This document shows, one piece after another, positions 55,564-64,000 of a DNA stretch of 64,000 bases. This stretch comes from Mycolicibacterium austroafricanum (lineage in GTDB: Bacteria; Actinomycetota; Actinomycetes; Mycobacteriales; Mycobacteriaceae). Both the position numbers and the translations under genes were made by a program. The stretch lies in NCBI RefSeq assembly GCF_000612725.1, contig NZ_HG964450.1, positions 1 to 64,000 on the forward strand, in the 5' to 3' direction. The first letter of the stretch is position 1; each line of letters starts with the position of its first letter. The notes under the pieces were generated by a model, which made no database searches, was not told where the DNA came from, and worked only from the letters and a program-made list of their open reading frames with translations.

Positions 55564-56284
55564 TGATGGTGCGCAGCTGCTGCATCGCCGATCCCATCGT
55601 CGAGCGACGGGCGTTCGGCTGCGGAGGCTCCTGCTGCGCCGGCGCGGGCTGCTCGGGTGCCTGCTGCTGCGCGGGTGCCTGCTGCTGCTGCGCGGCAGCC
55701 TGCTGCTGCGCAACTGCCTGCTGCTGAGCGGCGGCCAGTTGGGCGGCCATCGGCTCTGGCAGCTGCACCGGCAGCGGGGTGCGCACCGGCAGCGGGGTAT
55801 CTCCGCGGCGTACCACCGTGTCCGCCAACGCGTTTCGTGCTTGTTCGGCCAGCTCGGCCATGCGCTCGTAGGGGCCGTTGACCACACAGCGGACCATCCA
55901 CCGGTAACCGTCCACCCCGATGAATCGCACCACTGCCGCGCCCTCACCCGCGGAGCCGACGACTTCGCGGCCCCACGGGCCGTCCTCGATGCTGACCTTG
56001 GGCGCATCCTTGCGCAGCGAATCGGCGAGTTCCGACGCCACTTCCCGCCACAGCCCGGCAGACTTCGGTGCCGCATAGGCCGCAATGGTGAACCGTCCGT
56101 CGGGCGTCACCACCCACACTGCGCTGGGCGCGCCCGTCTCGTTGAGTTCCACCTGCACCTGCCCCGCCTCGGGCATCGGGATCAACACCGAGCCCAGGTC
56201 GAGGCGCGCCAGCGCGGCGACCGACGGATCGTCGAAGTCGTCGATGTCGAACGGACCTTCAAGTTCCTCGTCGTGGGTGTCCAC
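55553..56284 (-). CDS. DUF3710 protein with Gln/Pro/Ala-rich tail
   Basis: 243 residues from GTG at 56284 (AGGAGG seven bases upstream; GTG at 56293 abuts that site). Conserved core: GPFDIDDFDD, GSVLIPMPEAGQVQVELNETGAPSAVWVVTPDGRFTIAAYAAP, VVRFIGVDGYRWMVRCVVNGP. Tail from about residue 180 is Q/A/P-rich. Counterpart of Rv2696c. Function unknown. Confidence 0.83.
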   Translation of the reverse strand: MDTHDEELEGPFDIDDFDDPSVAALARLDLGSVLIPMPEAGQVQVELNETGAPSAVWVVTPDGRFTIAAYAAPKSAGLWREVASELADSLRKDAPKVSIEDGPWGREVVGSAGEGAAVVRFIGVDGYRWMVRCVVNGPYERMAELAEQARNALADTVVRRGDTPLPVRTPLPVQLPEPMAAQLAAAQQQAVAQQQAAAQQQQAPAQQQAPEQPAPAQQEPPQPNARRSTMGSAMQQLRTITGG

Positions 56285-56354
56285 CGACGTCACCTCCTCA
56301 GGCGCTTCTGCGCTGTCTACCTAATGGTCTACCTGGTGCCACGTGCGCCTCCAT

Positions 56355-56819
56355 CTACAGACTGGCATGCCCACCGGAGGAGCCGTGGCCGCCGTCGCCG
56401 CGGGTCGTATCGGCCAGCCCCGCCTCGTCGAACGACGTCACCTCCACCAGCTCTGGCAACTCGACGCGCTGCACCAGCAGCTGCGCGATCCGGTCCCCCC
56501 GCCGAATCGCGATCGGAGCGGCGGGATCGAGATTGATCAACGAGACCTTGATCTCACCGCGATAGCCGGCGTCGACGGTTCCGGGACTGTTGACAATCGA
56601 AAGTCCCACGCGCGCAGCAAGACCCGAGCGCGGATGGATCAGCCCGACCATGCCGTGCGGGATCGCCACCGCGATGCCGGTGGGCACCAGCGCACGCTGG
56701 CCCGGTGCGAGTTCGACGTCCTGGGCACTGTAGAGGTCGACTCCCGCGTCGCCGTCGTGCGCGCGGGAAGGCAGCGGAAGGTCGCGGTCGAGTCGCACTA
56801 CCGCCAAAGTGGTGGGCAC
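56355..56819 (-). CDS. dut: Deoxyuridine 5'-triphosphate nucleotidohydrolase
   Basis: 154 residues from GTG at 56819, the usual length. All five dUTPase motifs: AGVDLYSA (1), HPRSGLA (2), [11 protein letters not shown] (3), [10 protein letters not shown] (4) and the C-terminal arm [15 protein letters not shown] (5). Hydrolyses dUTP to dUMP and keeps uracil out of DNA. Starts 26 bases from the divergent DUF3093 gene. Confidence 0.96.
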   Translation of the reverse strand: MPTTLAVVRLDRDLPLPSRAHDGDAGVDLYSAQDVELAPGQRALVPTGIAVAIPHGMVGLIHPRSGLAARVGLSIVNSPGTVDAGYRGEIKVSLINLDPAAPIAIRRGDRIAQLLVQRVELPELVEVTSFDEAGLADTTRGDGGHGSSGGHASL

Positions 56820-56844
56820 GCCGTCAGAGATTACTCTGGGCCGC

Positions 56845-57324
56845 GTGTCTGACACGCGTGCCACTGCCCAAACAGTCCGCTACCGCGAGCGGCTGACGGT
56901 CCCGCTGTGGTGGTGGCTGCCCGGACTCGGTGTGGCCGCATTGATCGCCCTGGAGATCAACCAGGGCATCCGGGCGCTGCCGGGCTGGTTGCCCTACGCC
57001 GTGCTGCTGCCCGTCGCGGCCGTCGTGCTGCTGGGGCTGGGACGGACCGAACTGCGGGTGGTAACCGCCGCCGACGGCCAGACCGAGCTGTGGGTCGGCA
57101 ACGCCCATCTGCCCACCGCGGTGATCTCCCGCACGGCGGAAGTCCCCCGGTCGGCGAAGTCGGCCGCCCTCGGTCGTCAGCTCGACCCGGCGGCCTATGT
57201 CGTGCACCGGGGCTGGGTCGGACCCATGGCACTGCTCGTCCTCGACGACCCGGACGATCCCACCCCGTACTGGCTGATCAGCACCAAGCACCCGGACAAG
57301 GTCCTCGCCGCGCTGCGCGCCTGA
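56845..57324 (+). CDS. DUF3093 membrane protein
   Basis: 159 residues from GTG at 56845. Two membrane helices near the N-terminus: [19 protein letters not shown] and [17 protein letters not shown]; then a cytoplasmic domain with [29 protein letters not shown] and [16 protein letters not shown]. Rv2698 counterpart. Function unknown. Confidence 0.85.
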   Translation: MSDTRATAQTVRYRERLTVPLWWWLPGLGVAALIALEINQGIRALPGWLPYAVLLPVAAVVLLGLGRTELRVVTAADGQTELWVGNAHLPTAVISRTAEVPRSAKSAALGRQLDPAAYVVHRGWVGPMALLVLDDPDDPTPYWLISTKHPDKVLAALRA

Positions 57325-57345
57325 CGCAGGGCACGCAGCCCGGCA

Positions 57346-57648
57346 TCACGCGGCGCAGTCGGTGCAGATCATCACGCCGTTCTTCTCGCTTGCCAGCCGG
57401 CTGCGGTGATGAACCAGAAAACAGCTGGAGCACGTGAACTCGTCGGCCTGCTTCGGGATCACCCGCACCGACAGCTCCTCACCGGAGAGATCGGCGCCGG
57501 GAAGCTCGAAGTTCTCGGCCGATTCGGACTCGTCGACGTCGACGACAGCCGATTGAGCTTCGTTGCGCCTCGCCTTCAGCTCCTCGAGTGAATCCTCGGA
57601 AACGTCATCGGTCTCTGTGCGCCTTGGGGCGTCGTAGTCGGTGGCCAT
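57346..57648 (-). CDS. DUF4193 protein, likely zinc ribbon
   Basis: 100 residues from ATG at 57648 (GGGGACAGG upstream). An acidic N-terminal half (DDVSEDSLEELKARRNEAQ), then two Cys pairs (FTCSSCFLVHHRSRLA and ICTDCAA) spaced as a zinc ribbon. Rv2699c counterpart, conserved in Actinobacteria; function unknown. A CRP-type site precedes it. Confidence 0.88.
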   Translation of the reverse strand: MATDYDAPRRTETDDVSEDSLEELKARRNEAQSAVVDVDESESAENFELPGADLSGEELSVRVIPKQADEFTCSSCFLVHHRSRLASEKNGVMICTDCAA

Positions 57649-57728
57649 ACCTGTCCCCTCCGTGAAGCTCGTTGCAGCAGTGCTTTGTACCAGCGTCGAA
57701 CGCATCCGCCAAATGATTCGTGCCCGTA

Positions 57729-57757
57729 TTGACACCGGTTCTAATGTGATTTATGTC
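57729..57757 (+). promoter_or_regulatory. Candidate cei promoter
   Basis: A perfect -35 hexamer TTGACA at 57729-57734 and, 17 bases later, TATGTC as a poor -10 (57752-57757). Orientation toward cei, about 70 bases before its GTG. The -10 overlaps a CRP-type palindrome. Confidence 0.4.
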
Positions 57758-57763
57758 ACATTA
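57742..57763. promoter_or_regulatory. Perfect CRP-type site (TGTGA-N6-TCACA)
   Basis: TAATGTGA-TTTATG-TCACATTA: 8-base perfect arms. The core TGTGA-N6-TCACA is the ideal cAMP-receptor-protein site; mycobacterial CRP (Rv3676 type) uses this motif. It sits between the divergent DUF4193 and cei genes, 63 bases upstream of the cei start. Confidence 0.75.
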
Positions 57764-57825
57764 AGCCTGCATTCGTCGTTGCCGCCGGTCGGAGCGTCGC
57801 ACGCGGTGGCTCTAGAGTGCTGATC

Positions 57826-58482
57826 GTGGTCGCGCAAATCACCCAGGGCACGGCGTTCGACAAACACGGTCGTCCGTTCCGACGCCGCAATTTCCTGCCG
57901 GGAGCCGCGCTGTTCGCGTGCCTGGCGATCGCCGCCCTGCTGGTCTGGGTCATCGCCCTGTCGCGGCCGCCCGAGGTGCAACAGGCCGCTGTCTGCAACC
58001 CGCCCCCGGCCCCGACGGAGCCGGGGGCGCCGGTCCCCGACCTCGGCGAGCAGGTGTCCCGGTCGACGATGATCGACGTCACTCCGGCCAAGCTGGCCGA
58101 CACCAAGATCCGGGTTCTCAACGCCAGCGGTCAGGGCGGGCAGGCCGGCGAGGTGGCCGGCGAGTTGCGCGATCTCGGTTTCGCCGATCCCGAGGCCGCC
58201 AACGACCCGATCTATGCGGCCGCGCGCCTGCAGTGCCAGGGCCAGATCCGGTTCGGACCGTCCGGGCGTGCCGCGGCGGCGTCGATCTGGCTGGTCGCAC
58301 CATGCACCGAGCTGTTTCAGGACGGGCGTACCGACGACACCGTCGATCTGGCCATCGGCACCGACTTCACCGAGCTCACCCACAGCGACGACATCGACGC
58401 AGTACTGGCGAGCCTGCTGCCCGACGCCACCCAGCCCGCCGATGCCGAGCTGCTGACCAAGGCCCACACCGGCACCTGTTGA
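57826..58482 (+). CDS. cei: Cell envelope integrity protein Cei
   Basis: 218 residues from GTG at 57826 (GTG at 57817 also possible). Start MVAQITQGTAFDKHGRPFRRR is the family's; single membrane helix FLPGAALFACLAIAALLVWVIAL; then a LytR_C-like domain: TKIRVLNASGQGGQAGEVAGELRDLGF, with AARLQCQGQIRFGPSGRAAAASIWLVAPC and DDTVDLAIGTDF. Needed for envelope integrity and virulence in M. tuberculosis (Rv2700). Converges on suhB with a 2-base gap. Confidence 0.9.
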   Translation: MVAQITQGTAFDKHGRPFRRRNFLPGAALFACLAIAALLVWVIALSRPPEVQQAAVCNPPPAPTEPGAPVPDLGEQVSRSTMIDVTPAKLADTKIRVLNASGQGGQAGEVAGELRDLGFADPEAANDPIYAAARLQCQGQIRFGPSGRAAAASIWLVAPCTELFQDGRTDDTVDLAIGTDFTELTHSDDIDAVLASLLPDATQPADAELLTKAHTGTC

Positions 58483-58484
58483 GC

Positions 58485-59333
58485 TCAGCCGCCGACGGCT
58501 CCGCAACGGATCAGCGCGGCGTCGAAGGCTGCACTGATCCCAGGGGCGGCGGCCACCATCACGCCCGCGCCGTCGCCCGTCGCAGGCGGGCGAACATGCG
58601 CGCCCGCCTCGGTGGCGATCAGCGCGGCCGCGGCCCAGTCCCACAGGTGCACGTCGTCCTCGTAATAGGCGTCGAGCCGGCCCGCCGCCACCGCGCACAG
58701 GTCCAGCGCACACGATCCCATCCGTCTCACATCACGCACGTCCGGCAACAGCCTGGCCGCGATCTCGCCCTGTCGCTGCCTGTGCTCACGCTCGTAGGAG
58801 AACCCGGTCCCCACCAGCGCCATGGACAGGTCCGTCGCCGCGGTGCACCGCAACGGGGTGAGGACACCGCCGCGCCGTACGCCCGCCCCGTGGCCGAGCG
58901 CCGCCGAATACACCGCTCCGGCAGCGACGTCGGCGACGGCACCGGCGACCGAGACGCCGTCCCGTCGAACACCCACCGACACCGCGTAGGCGGGGATCCC
59001 GTACAGGAAGTTGACCGTGCCGTCGATCGGGTCGAGCACCCAGGTCAGCCGGCCGTCTGCGACGTCGACTGAGCCGCCCTCCTCCTCGCCGAGGATCGCG
59101 TCGCCCGGACGCAGCTCGGCCAGCCTGTCCCGCAGCAGGCGTTCGGTCTCGGTGTCCACGACGGTGACGGGATCGGTGGGGCTGCTCTTCGCCCGCACCG
59201 CCGACTGGGCGCCGCCCGGCGCCGCGCCCGCGCCGAAGACCTCGGTGCGGCGCCTGCCGACGAACTCGGCGGCTTCGGACGCCAACTGCTCAGCCACGGC
59301 ACGCAGCCGCACGGGATCGGTGTCGATGTTCAC
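58485..59333 (-). CDS. suhB: Inositol-1-monophosphatase SuhB
   Basis: 282 residues from GTG at 59333. IMPase motifs: GDAILGEEEGG (Glu metal ligands), WVLDPIDGTVNFLYGIP (metal motif) and WDWAAAALIATEAGA. Dephosphorylates inositol-1-phosphate for phosphatidylinositol-derived lipids. Rv2701c counterpart. Insert SKAK- / APGGAQS near residues 35-50 is not unusual. Confidence 0.9.
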   Translation of the reverse strand: MNIDTDPVRLRAVAEQLASEAAEFVGRRRTEVFGAGAAPGGAQSAVRAKSSPTDPVTVVDTETERLLRDRLAELRPGDAILGEEEGGSVDVADGRLTWVLDPIDGTVNFLYGIPAYAVSVGVRRDGVSVAGAVADVAAGAVYSAALGHGAGVRRGGVLTPLRCTAATDLSMALVGTGFSYEREHRQRQGEIAARLLPDVRDVRRMGSCALDLCAVAAGRLDAYYEDDVHLWDWAAAALIATEAGAHVRPPATGDGAGVMVAAAPGISAAFDAALIRCGAVGG

Positions 59334-59499
59334 CCGCTCATCGCAGCACATCCGGCCGGGCCGGGCGGCACGGGGATGCACGACTGGCCCCCATCACAAT
59401 TGGTGAGCCGATAGGGTGTCATCGCGCGCTCGGCCACCCGACGGCACGGCCCGCAGCGCCGAAGAGCACCGGTGCCATCACTTGCGCAGAGGAGCCTGC

Positions 59500-60318
59500 A
59501 TGACTGCCGACGCCGAGCCATCCCCGTCAGCCGCCGCCGCAGAATCGGGCTCCGGCTCGCCTCGGCGCGGATTCGGCATCGACGTCGGAGGAAGCGGCGT
59601 CAAGGGCGGAATCGTCGACCTCGACACCGGCCGGCTGGTCGGTGACCGGTTCAAGCTGCTCACCCCACAACCGGCGACTCCGGACGCCGTGTCGAAGACC
59701 ATCGCCGACGTCGCCGCGCACTTCGACTGGGAAGGTCCGCTCGGGGTCACCTATCCCGGCGTCGTGGCGGACGGGATCGTGTGCACGGCCGCCAACGTCG
59801 ACAAAGGCTGGCTCGGCCTCAACGCCAAGGAGGTCATCGGCGGCGCACTGAGCGGTCAGCCCGTGACCGTGCTCAACGACGCCGACGCCGCCGGACTCGC
59901 CGAAGAGAAGTTCGGCGCGGGCCGCGACAAAACGGGCGTCATCGTGCTGTTGACCTTCGGTACCGGCATCGGCTCGGCGGTGATCCACAACGGCGTGCTG
60001 CTGCCCAACACCGAGTTCGGACACCTGGAGGTGGGCGGCAAGGAGGCCGAACACCGAGCCGCCAGCTCGGTCAAGGAAGCCAAGGGTTGGAGCTACGAGC
60101 GCTGGACCACAGAGGTCACAAAAGTACTGGTAGCCATCGAGAATGCGATCTGGCCGGACCTGTTCATCGTCGGCGGCGGCATCAGCCGCAAAGCGGACAA
60201 GTGGGTGCCGCTCCTGCAGAACCGCACGCCCGTCGTCGCCGCGGAGCTGCAGAACACCGCGGGCATCGTCGGCGCGGCGATGGCCTCGGACGTCGACGTC
60301 ACCGCTACCGGAAAGTAA
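59500..60318 (+). CDS. ppgK: Polyphosphate glucokinase
   Basis: 272 residues from ATG at 59500 with GAGGAG upstream. ROK-family: GFGIDVGGSGVKGGIVDLDTG (phosphate 1), LTFGTGIGSAVIHNGVL, TEFGHLEVGGKEAEHRAASS and LFIVGGGIS. Phosphorylates glucose with polyphosphate or ATP. May process glucose released by the AglA pathway. Rv2702 counterpart. Confidence 0.94.
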   Translation: MTADAEPSPSAAAAESGSGSPRRGFGIDVGGSGVKGGIVDLDTGRLVGDRFKLLTPQPATPDAVSKTIADVAAHFDWEGPLGVTYPGVVADGIVCTAANVDKGWLGLNAKEVIGGALSGQPVTVLNDADAAGLAEEKFGAGRDKTGVIVLLTFGTGIGSAVIHNGVLLPNTEFGHLEVGGKEAEHRAASSVKEAKGWSYERWTTEVTKVLVAIENAIWPDLFIVGGGISRKADKWVPLLQNRTPVVAAELQNTAGIVGAAMASDVDVTATGK

Positions 60319-60385
60319 CCACCCGCGGGCGGCGCGCCTTGGCGTCAAATTTGCCGCTGCGCACAGCGTTAACCCACACTGTCGT

Positions 60386-60391
60386 TACAAT
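60386..60391 (+). promoter_or_regulatory. Possible sigA -10 element
   Basis: TACAAT (5/6 to TATAAT) lies 148 bases before sigA in the 220-base gap after ppgK. No good -35 stands 17 bases upstream. Tentative. Confidence 0.25.
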
Positions 60392-60538
60392 GGTCAACGG
60401 CGGCCGCCTACCGGATAGCGGCGGAGCATCCCACCCCGACATCACGCCGTGAGATCGACGCCGACATTCGACATATAGCCGACCCACATTCGGTTGCGCA
60501 CGTGTGCGCGCCGAAGACGCACGACCGAAAGGGTGTAC

Positions 60539-61975
60539 GTGGCAGCGACCAAAGCAAGCCCGGCAACCGAAGAGCCGGTGAAGCGCACCGCAGCCAAGGC
60601 CCCCGCCAAGAAGGCGCCCGCGAAGAAGGCCGCCAAGAGCGCGCCCGCGAAGGCCACCAAGCCGCGCGCCGCCAAATCCGCTGATGCGCCGGCCACCCGC
60701 GGCCGCGCCAAGAAGGCCACCGCGCCCGGGGCCGTCGACGACGATCTCGCCGGTTCCGACGTCGAGACGGGCGACGATCTCGTCGAGGCCGAGCCCGGCG
60801 ACGACCTGGAGGTCGAGGACACCGAGCTCGTGCTCGACGAGGAACTCGAAGTCGACGACGACACCGCGGTAGACGGTGACTCCGACGACGAGGACGCCGA
60901 CGAGGGCGCACCCAAGGCGGCCAAGCCCGCCAAGGACGGCGACGACGACGGTGTCGCCGAGCCCTCCGAGAAGGACAAGGCCTCCGGTGACTTCGTCTGG
61001 GACGAGGAAGAGTCCGAGGCTCTGCGGCAGGCGCGCAAGGACGCCGAGCTCACCGCTTCGGCGGACTCGGTCCGCGCCTACCTCAAGCAGATCGGCAAGG
61101 TCGCGCTGCTCAACGCCGAGGAGGAGGTCGAGCTCGCCAAACGCATCGAGGCAGGCCTGTACGCCACCCAGTTGATGGCCGAACTCGCCGACAAGGGCGA
61201 GAAGCTGCCCGCCGCGCAGCGACGCGACATGATGTGGATCTGCCGCGACGGTGACCGCGCCAAAAACCATCTGCTGGAGGCGAACCTGCGTCTGGTGGTG
61301 TCGCTGGCCAAGCGGTACACGGGCCGCGGCATGGCGTTCCTGGACCTCATCCAGGAGGGCAACCTCGGTCTGATCCGCGCGGTGGAGAAGTTCGACTACA
61401 CCAAGGGCTACAAGTTCTCCACGTACGCGACGTGGTGGATCCGGCAGGCCATCACCCGGGCGATGGCCGACCAGGCCCGCACCATCCGTATCCCGGTGCA
61501 CATGGTCGAGGTCATCAACAAGCTGGGCCGTATCCAGCGCGAGCTGCTGCAGGACCTGGGCCGTGAACCCACGCCCGAAGAGCTGGCCAAGGAAATGGAC
61601 ATCACGCCGGAGAAGGTGCTGGAGATCCAGCAGTACGCGCGTGAGCCGATCTCGCTGGACCAGACCATCGGTGACGAGGGCGACAGCCAGCTGGGCGATT
61701 TCATCGAGGACTCCGAGGCCGTGGTGGCCGTCGACGCGGTGAGCTTCACCCTGCTGCAGGATCAGCTGCAGTCGGTGTTGGAGACGCTGTCCGAGCGTGA
61801 GGCCGGTGTGGTGCGGCTGCGGTTCGGTCTCACCGACGGCCAGCCCCGCACGCTCGACGAGATCGGTCAGGTGTACGGCGTCACCCGCGAGCGCATCCGG
61901 CAGATCGAGTCGAAGACGATGTCGAAGTTGCGCCATCCCAGCCGTTCTCAGGTGCTTCGCGACTATCTCGACTGA
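60539..61975 (+). CDS. sigA: Principal RNA polymerase sigma factor SigA
   Basis: 478 residues from GTG at 60539 (GAAAGGG upstream). Lys/Ala-rich N-terminus ([11 protein letters not shown]) then a long acidic stretch (60-150), as in mycobacterial SigA. Region 1.2: [29 protein letters not shown]. Regions 2.1-2.4: [59 protein letters not shown]. Region 4.2: [33 protein letters not shown]. Housekeeping sigma; Rv2703 counterpart. Slightly shorter than the M. tuberculosis protein because of the acidic/basic N-terminus. Confidence 0.96.
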   Translation: MAATKASPATEEPVKRTAAKAPAKKAPAKKAAKSAPAKATKPRAAKSADAPATRGRAKKATAPGAVDDDLAGSDVETGDDLVEAEPGDDLEVEDTELVLDEELEVDDDTAVDGDSDDEDADEGAPKAAKPAKDGDDDGVAEPSEKDKASGDFVWDEEESEALRQARKDAELTASADSVRAYLKQIGKVALLNAEEEVELAKRIEAGLYATQLMAELADKGEKLPAAQRRDMMWICRDGDRAKNHLLEANLRLVVSLAKRYTGRGMAFLDLIQEGNLGLIRAVEKFDYTKGYKFSTYATWWIRQAITRAMADQARTIRIPVHMVEVINKLGRIQRELLQDLGREPTPEELAKEMDITPEKVLEIQQYAREPISLDQTIGDEGDSQLGDFIEDSEAVVAVDAVSFTLLQDQLQSVLETLSEREAGVVRLRFGLTDGQPRTLDEIGQVYGVTRERIRQIESKTMSKLRHPSRSQVLRDYLD

Positions 61976-62032
61976 GGTTCGGCAAGTTCTGCTCAAGAAT
62001 TAATTAAGGCGCGTGCCCTAGCGTCAACGGCG

Positions 62033-63124
62033 ATGAGAACGATGCTGATGACGCCGCCCCCGGTCGTGCTCGCCGCAGTCGGCCGGTTCCGCGGCCTGCT
62101 GGACCGATTGCACACGCTGACCGCGCCGAGCCACATCGCCGTGCTGGAACTCAGCCTGGGTTCCTGGTTCACCGCGGCGTTGTACGCCACGGTGCGGCTC
62201 GGCATCGCCGACGCGTTGGCCGACGGCCCGCTGCGCGCCGACGACGTCGCCAGGAAGGTCGGCGCCGATCCGGAAGCCACTTACCGTCTGATGCGCGCCC
62301 TGGCGAGCCGGTCGGTGCTCAAGCTCCGCCGCGACGGACGGTTCGCGCTGACCCGGCTGGGGCATGCGCTGCGCGTCGACCACCCGGAGTCGATGGCCCC
62401 GCTGATTGCGTTCGTGGGCAGCCGCCAGCATTGGGAGCACTGGGGCGAGCTGCTGTATTCGGTGCAGACCGGCCGCACGGCGGTCGAGAAGCTGCGCGGC
62501 AGCGAGTTCTTCGAGTACCTCGACACCGACCCTGCGTTCGCGAAGGTGTTCAACGAGTCGATGACCGGCGGTTCCCGCGCCGTCATCGAAAACGCGATCC
62601 CCGCATACGATTTCAGCGATCGTCGGCTCATCGTCGATGTCGGCGGTGGTGAAGGCGGGCTCCTGGCCGCGATTCTGAACCGGACCCCCACCGCCCGGGG
62701 CGTGCTGTTCGATCGTCCTTCCGTGGTGGCCGGCGCGGATTCGGTGCTGGGACCGGCCGGGGTCGCGGCGCGGTGCCGGACAGAGGGTGGTTCGTTCTTC
62801 GAGGCCGTACCCGCCGGCGGGGACGCCTACGTGATGAAGGCGATCATCCACGATTGGGGCGACGATCAGTCGCTGTCGATCCTGCGCAACGTGCGTACGG
62901 CGATCGCCGACGACGGCAGACTCCTGTTGTTCGAGATGGTCCTTCCCGAACGCGCGCCCGCACACCTCGGCTTCATGGTCGACCTGGAGATGTTGGTGAC
63001 CGCCGGAGGCCGCGAGCGCACGGCGTCTCAATACGCAAAGCTGTTGGCGGACTCCGGATTCCGCATGACCCGGGTGATCCCGACCGCCAGCCCGCTGTCG
63101 ATCGTCGAAGCCGTCCCGGCCTGA
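62033..63124 (+). CDS. SAM-dependent O-methyltransferase (Methyltransf_2 type)
   Basis: 363 residues. N-terminal dimerisation winged helix (LYATVRLGIADALADGPLRADDVARKVGADPEATYRLMRALASRSVLKLRRDGRFALT), SAM-binding VDVGGGEGGLLAAIL, LFDRPSVVAGA, and catalytic His in AIIHDWGDDQ. Similar to CrtF/hydroxyneurosporene and polyketide O-methyltransferases. Substrate unknown. It stands alone after sigA; not in M. tuberculosis at this spot, so an accessory gene. Confidence 0.85.
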   Translation: MRTMLMTPPPVVLAAVGRFRGLLDRLHTLTAPSHIAVLELSLGSWFTAALYATVRLGIADALADGPLRADDVARKVGADPEATYRLMRALASRSVLKLRRDGRFALTRLGHALRVDHPESMAPLIAFVGSRQHWEHWGELLYSVQTGRTAVEKLRGSEFFEYLDTDPAFAKVFNESMTGGSRAVIENAIPAYDFSDRRLIVDVGGGEGGLLAAILNRTPTARGVLFDRPSVVAGADSVLGPAGVAARCRTEGGSFFEAVPAGGDAYVMKAIIHDWGDDQSLSILRNVRTAIADDGRLLLFEMVLPERAPAHLGFMVDLEMLVTAGGRERTASQYAKLLADSGFRMTRVIPTASPLSIVEAVPA

Positions 63125-63127
63125 GGG

Positions 63128-64000
63128 TCAGTCAGCCTGCGCGCCGCTGCCGCCCGACCCGCCGCTGCCACCGGCACCGCCCTTGCTGCCCGTCGGCCCG
63201 GTTCCGGGCTTGCCCGCGCCGCCCGACCCGCCGGACGCGCCGTCGCCCGACGCTCCCCCGGTGCCCCCACGGCCACCGGCGCCACCGGAGCCACCCACGC
63301 CCGTCGCGCCGTTCGCCGCGTCTGCACCCGCGGAGCCCTCGCTGCTGCCGGCGCCCCCTTTACCGCCGAGGCCGCCGGCGCCACCGTCACCGCCTGCCCC
63401 ACCTGCGCCGCCGCTTCCGCCGTTGCCCCCGGTCCCCGCCGTGACGGGCCCGCTGCCGGGGTCGGATACGTCGGCGCCGCCCACGCCGCCCGAACCGCCG
63501 TCACCGCCGGTCGCGCCGTTGCCGCCGGAGCCACCGTTGCCTGCCGCGCCGCCGGCGCCGCCATTTCCGGTGCGCGACCCACTGCGTCCACCCGCACCGC
63601 CGTTGCCTCCCGCCGCGCCGGTCGCCCCGGCCGCGCCCGTTCCGCCGGCACCGCCGTTGCCCCCGTGGCCGCCGAAGCCGACGGTCTGCCCGATGTCGAC
63701 GGACCCGCCGGCACCACCGTCGCCGCCTCTGGCCCCGGTGCCGCCGGTTCCTCCGTTGCCGCCGCGGCCGCCGAACGCTGCGGCGGTCGGTGTGGCTTCC
63801 TGTGCGAGTCCGGCGTCGCCGCCGTCACCCCCGAGCCCACCCCCGGCGCCGTTTCCTCCGTCACCGCCGTCACCGCTGATGTTGTATCGATGCGGCAGCG
63901 CGAGGAAACCGGTGACGCCCTGGCCGGTGCCGCCGACACCGCCGGACTGGTTCGTGCCCGCGGCCGCGTCCTTGCCGCGGCCGCCCGCATTGCCGGTGAT
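63128..64000 (-). CDS. PGRS-type glycine-rich protein (5' end beyond window)
   Basis: The frame is open from the right edge to a stop at 63128, 290 codons seen. It is a run of GGX, GNGGxGG and GGAGG repeats, the PGRS pattern (for example GGNGGTGGTGARGGDGGAGG), with non-repeat islands GFLALPHRYNISGDGGDGG and SDPGSGPVTAGTGG. The C-terminus is GSGGSGGSGAQAD. The N-terminal PE or signal region is outside the window, so PE_PGRS membership is not proven. PGRS genes are rare in fast growers compared with the tuberculosis complex. Confidence 0.75.
   Translation of the reverse strand: MTGNAGGRGKDAAAGTNQSGGVGGTGQGVTGFLALPHRYNISGDGGDGGNGAGGGLGGDGGDAGLAQEATPTAAAFGGRGGNGGTGGTGARGGDGGAGGSVDIGQTVGFGGHGGNGGAGGTGAAGATGAAGGNGGAGGRSGSRTGNGGAGGAAGNGGSGGNGATGGDGGSGGVGGADVSDPGSGPVTAGTGGNGGSGGAGGAGGDGGAGGLGGKGGAGSSEGSAGADAANGATGVGGSGGAGGRGGTGGASGDGASGGSGGAGKPGTGPTGSKGGAGGSGGSGGSGAQAD

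Noticed and set aside
62773..63444. Plus-strand frame overlapping the methyltransferase end and PGRS gene
   Set aside because: Arg/Pro-rich shadow frame with no start signal; it conflicts with two supported genes.
63128..64000. CRISPR-like periodic repeats
   Set aside because: The periodicity is codon-level GGX repetition of a PGRS-type protein, without fixed direct repeats or unique spacers.

Overview
The window is high-GC DNA with strong G/C third-position bias, many GTG starts, ATGA/GTGA gene overlaps and gene families typical of mycobacteria: DevR, Acg-type nitroreductases, AftC, Cei, CeoB/CeoC, DUF3093/DUF4193/DUF3710, a PGRS-type glycine-rich protein. The order from about 31.9 to 62.0 kb (zapE, ribD-like, exported hydrolase, aftC, msrB, hemQ-hemY-hemE, DUF3000, rnd, dxs, trmA-like, APC permease, ceoB, ceoC, DUF3159, OB-fold, dut, cei, suhB, ppgK, sigA) is, from memory, the conserved backbone around Rv2670c-Rv2703 of M. 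tuberculosis. nhaA, the 18-28 kb block and the extra regulators point to a fast-growing environmental Mycolicibacterium-like species. The species is inferred; no rRNA gene is present.

Layout. 0-0.8 kb: a proline-rich secreted repeat protein cut by the window edge. 0.9-4.8 kb: a dormancy-type island (relic of a DevS-like sensor kinase, two Acg-type nitroreductases, a tandem Usp and an intact DevR) with a good DosR-like box. 4.9-13.4 kb: a sugar locus with GH13 alpha-glucosidase, divergent LacI regulator, an LpqY/SugABC-like importer and a DUF4032 kinase-fold protein. 13.5-16.5 kb: molybdate importer modABC, led by an HTH-TOBE regulator. 16.6-25 kb: accessory block with a PE-PPE-type serine hydrolase, small membrane proteins, a SigF-type sigma factor beside a STAS protein, a Fic protein behind a perfect inverted repeat, a glycosyltransferase and DUF5994. 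25.2-26.3 kb: tRNA-Val(CAC), then tRNA-Gly, tRNA-Cys and tRNA-Val(GAC), with a DUF6636 secreted protein between. 26.4-31.9 kb: small unknowns, AraC-type regulator, SRPBCC protein, an HTH-ClpN protein behind two palindromes, an ECF sigma-ogt pair, a PPOX-fold protein, a secreted protein and a GNAT enzyme.

32-62 kb is the conserved backbone, carrying coproporphyrin-dependent heme synthesis (hemE, hemY, hemQ), isoprenoid entry (dxs), arabinan synthesis (aftC), potassium-uptake control (ceoB/C), envelope integrity (cei), nucleotide hygiene (dut), polyphosphate glucokinase and the housekeeping sigma factor. A three-gene insert at 37.3-39.1 kb (two apparently inactive LysA-like barrel proteins plus DUF6611) interrupts it. 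The right edge has an O-methyltransferase and the 3' end of a PGRS-type gene.

The best candidates for something under-described are the HTH-ClpN gene with tandem palindromic operators, the Fic gene with its perfect 11-bp inverted repeat, the paired LysA-like pseudoenzymes, and the orphaned DevR beside a decayed DevS-like kinase. Starts were chosen from ribosome binding sites, signal peptides and overlaps, so several genes are shorter than the longest open frame.
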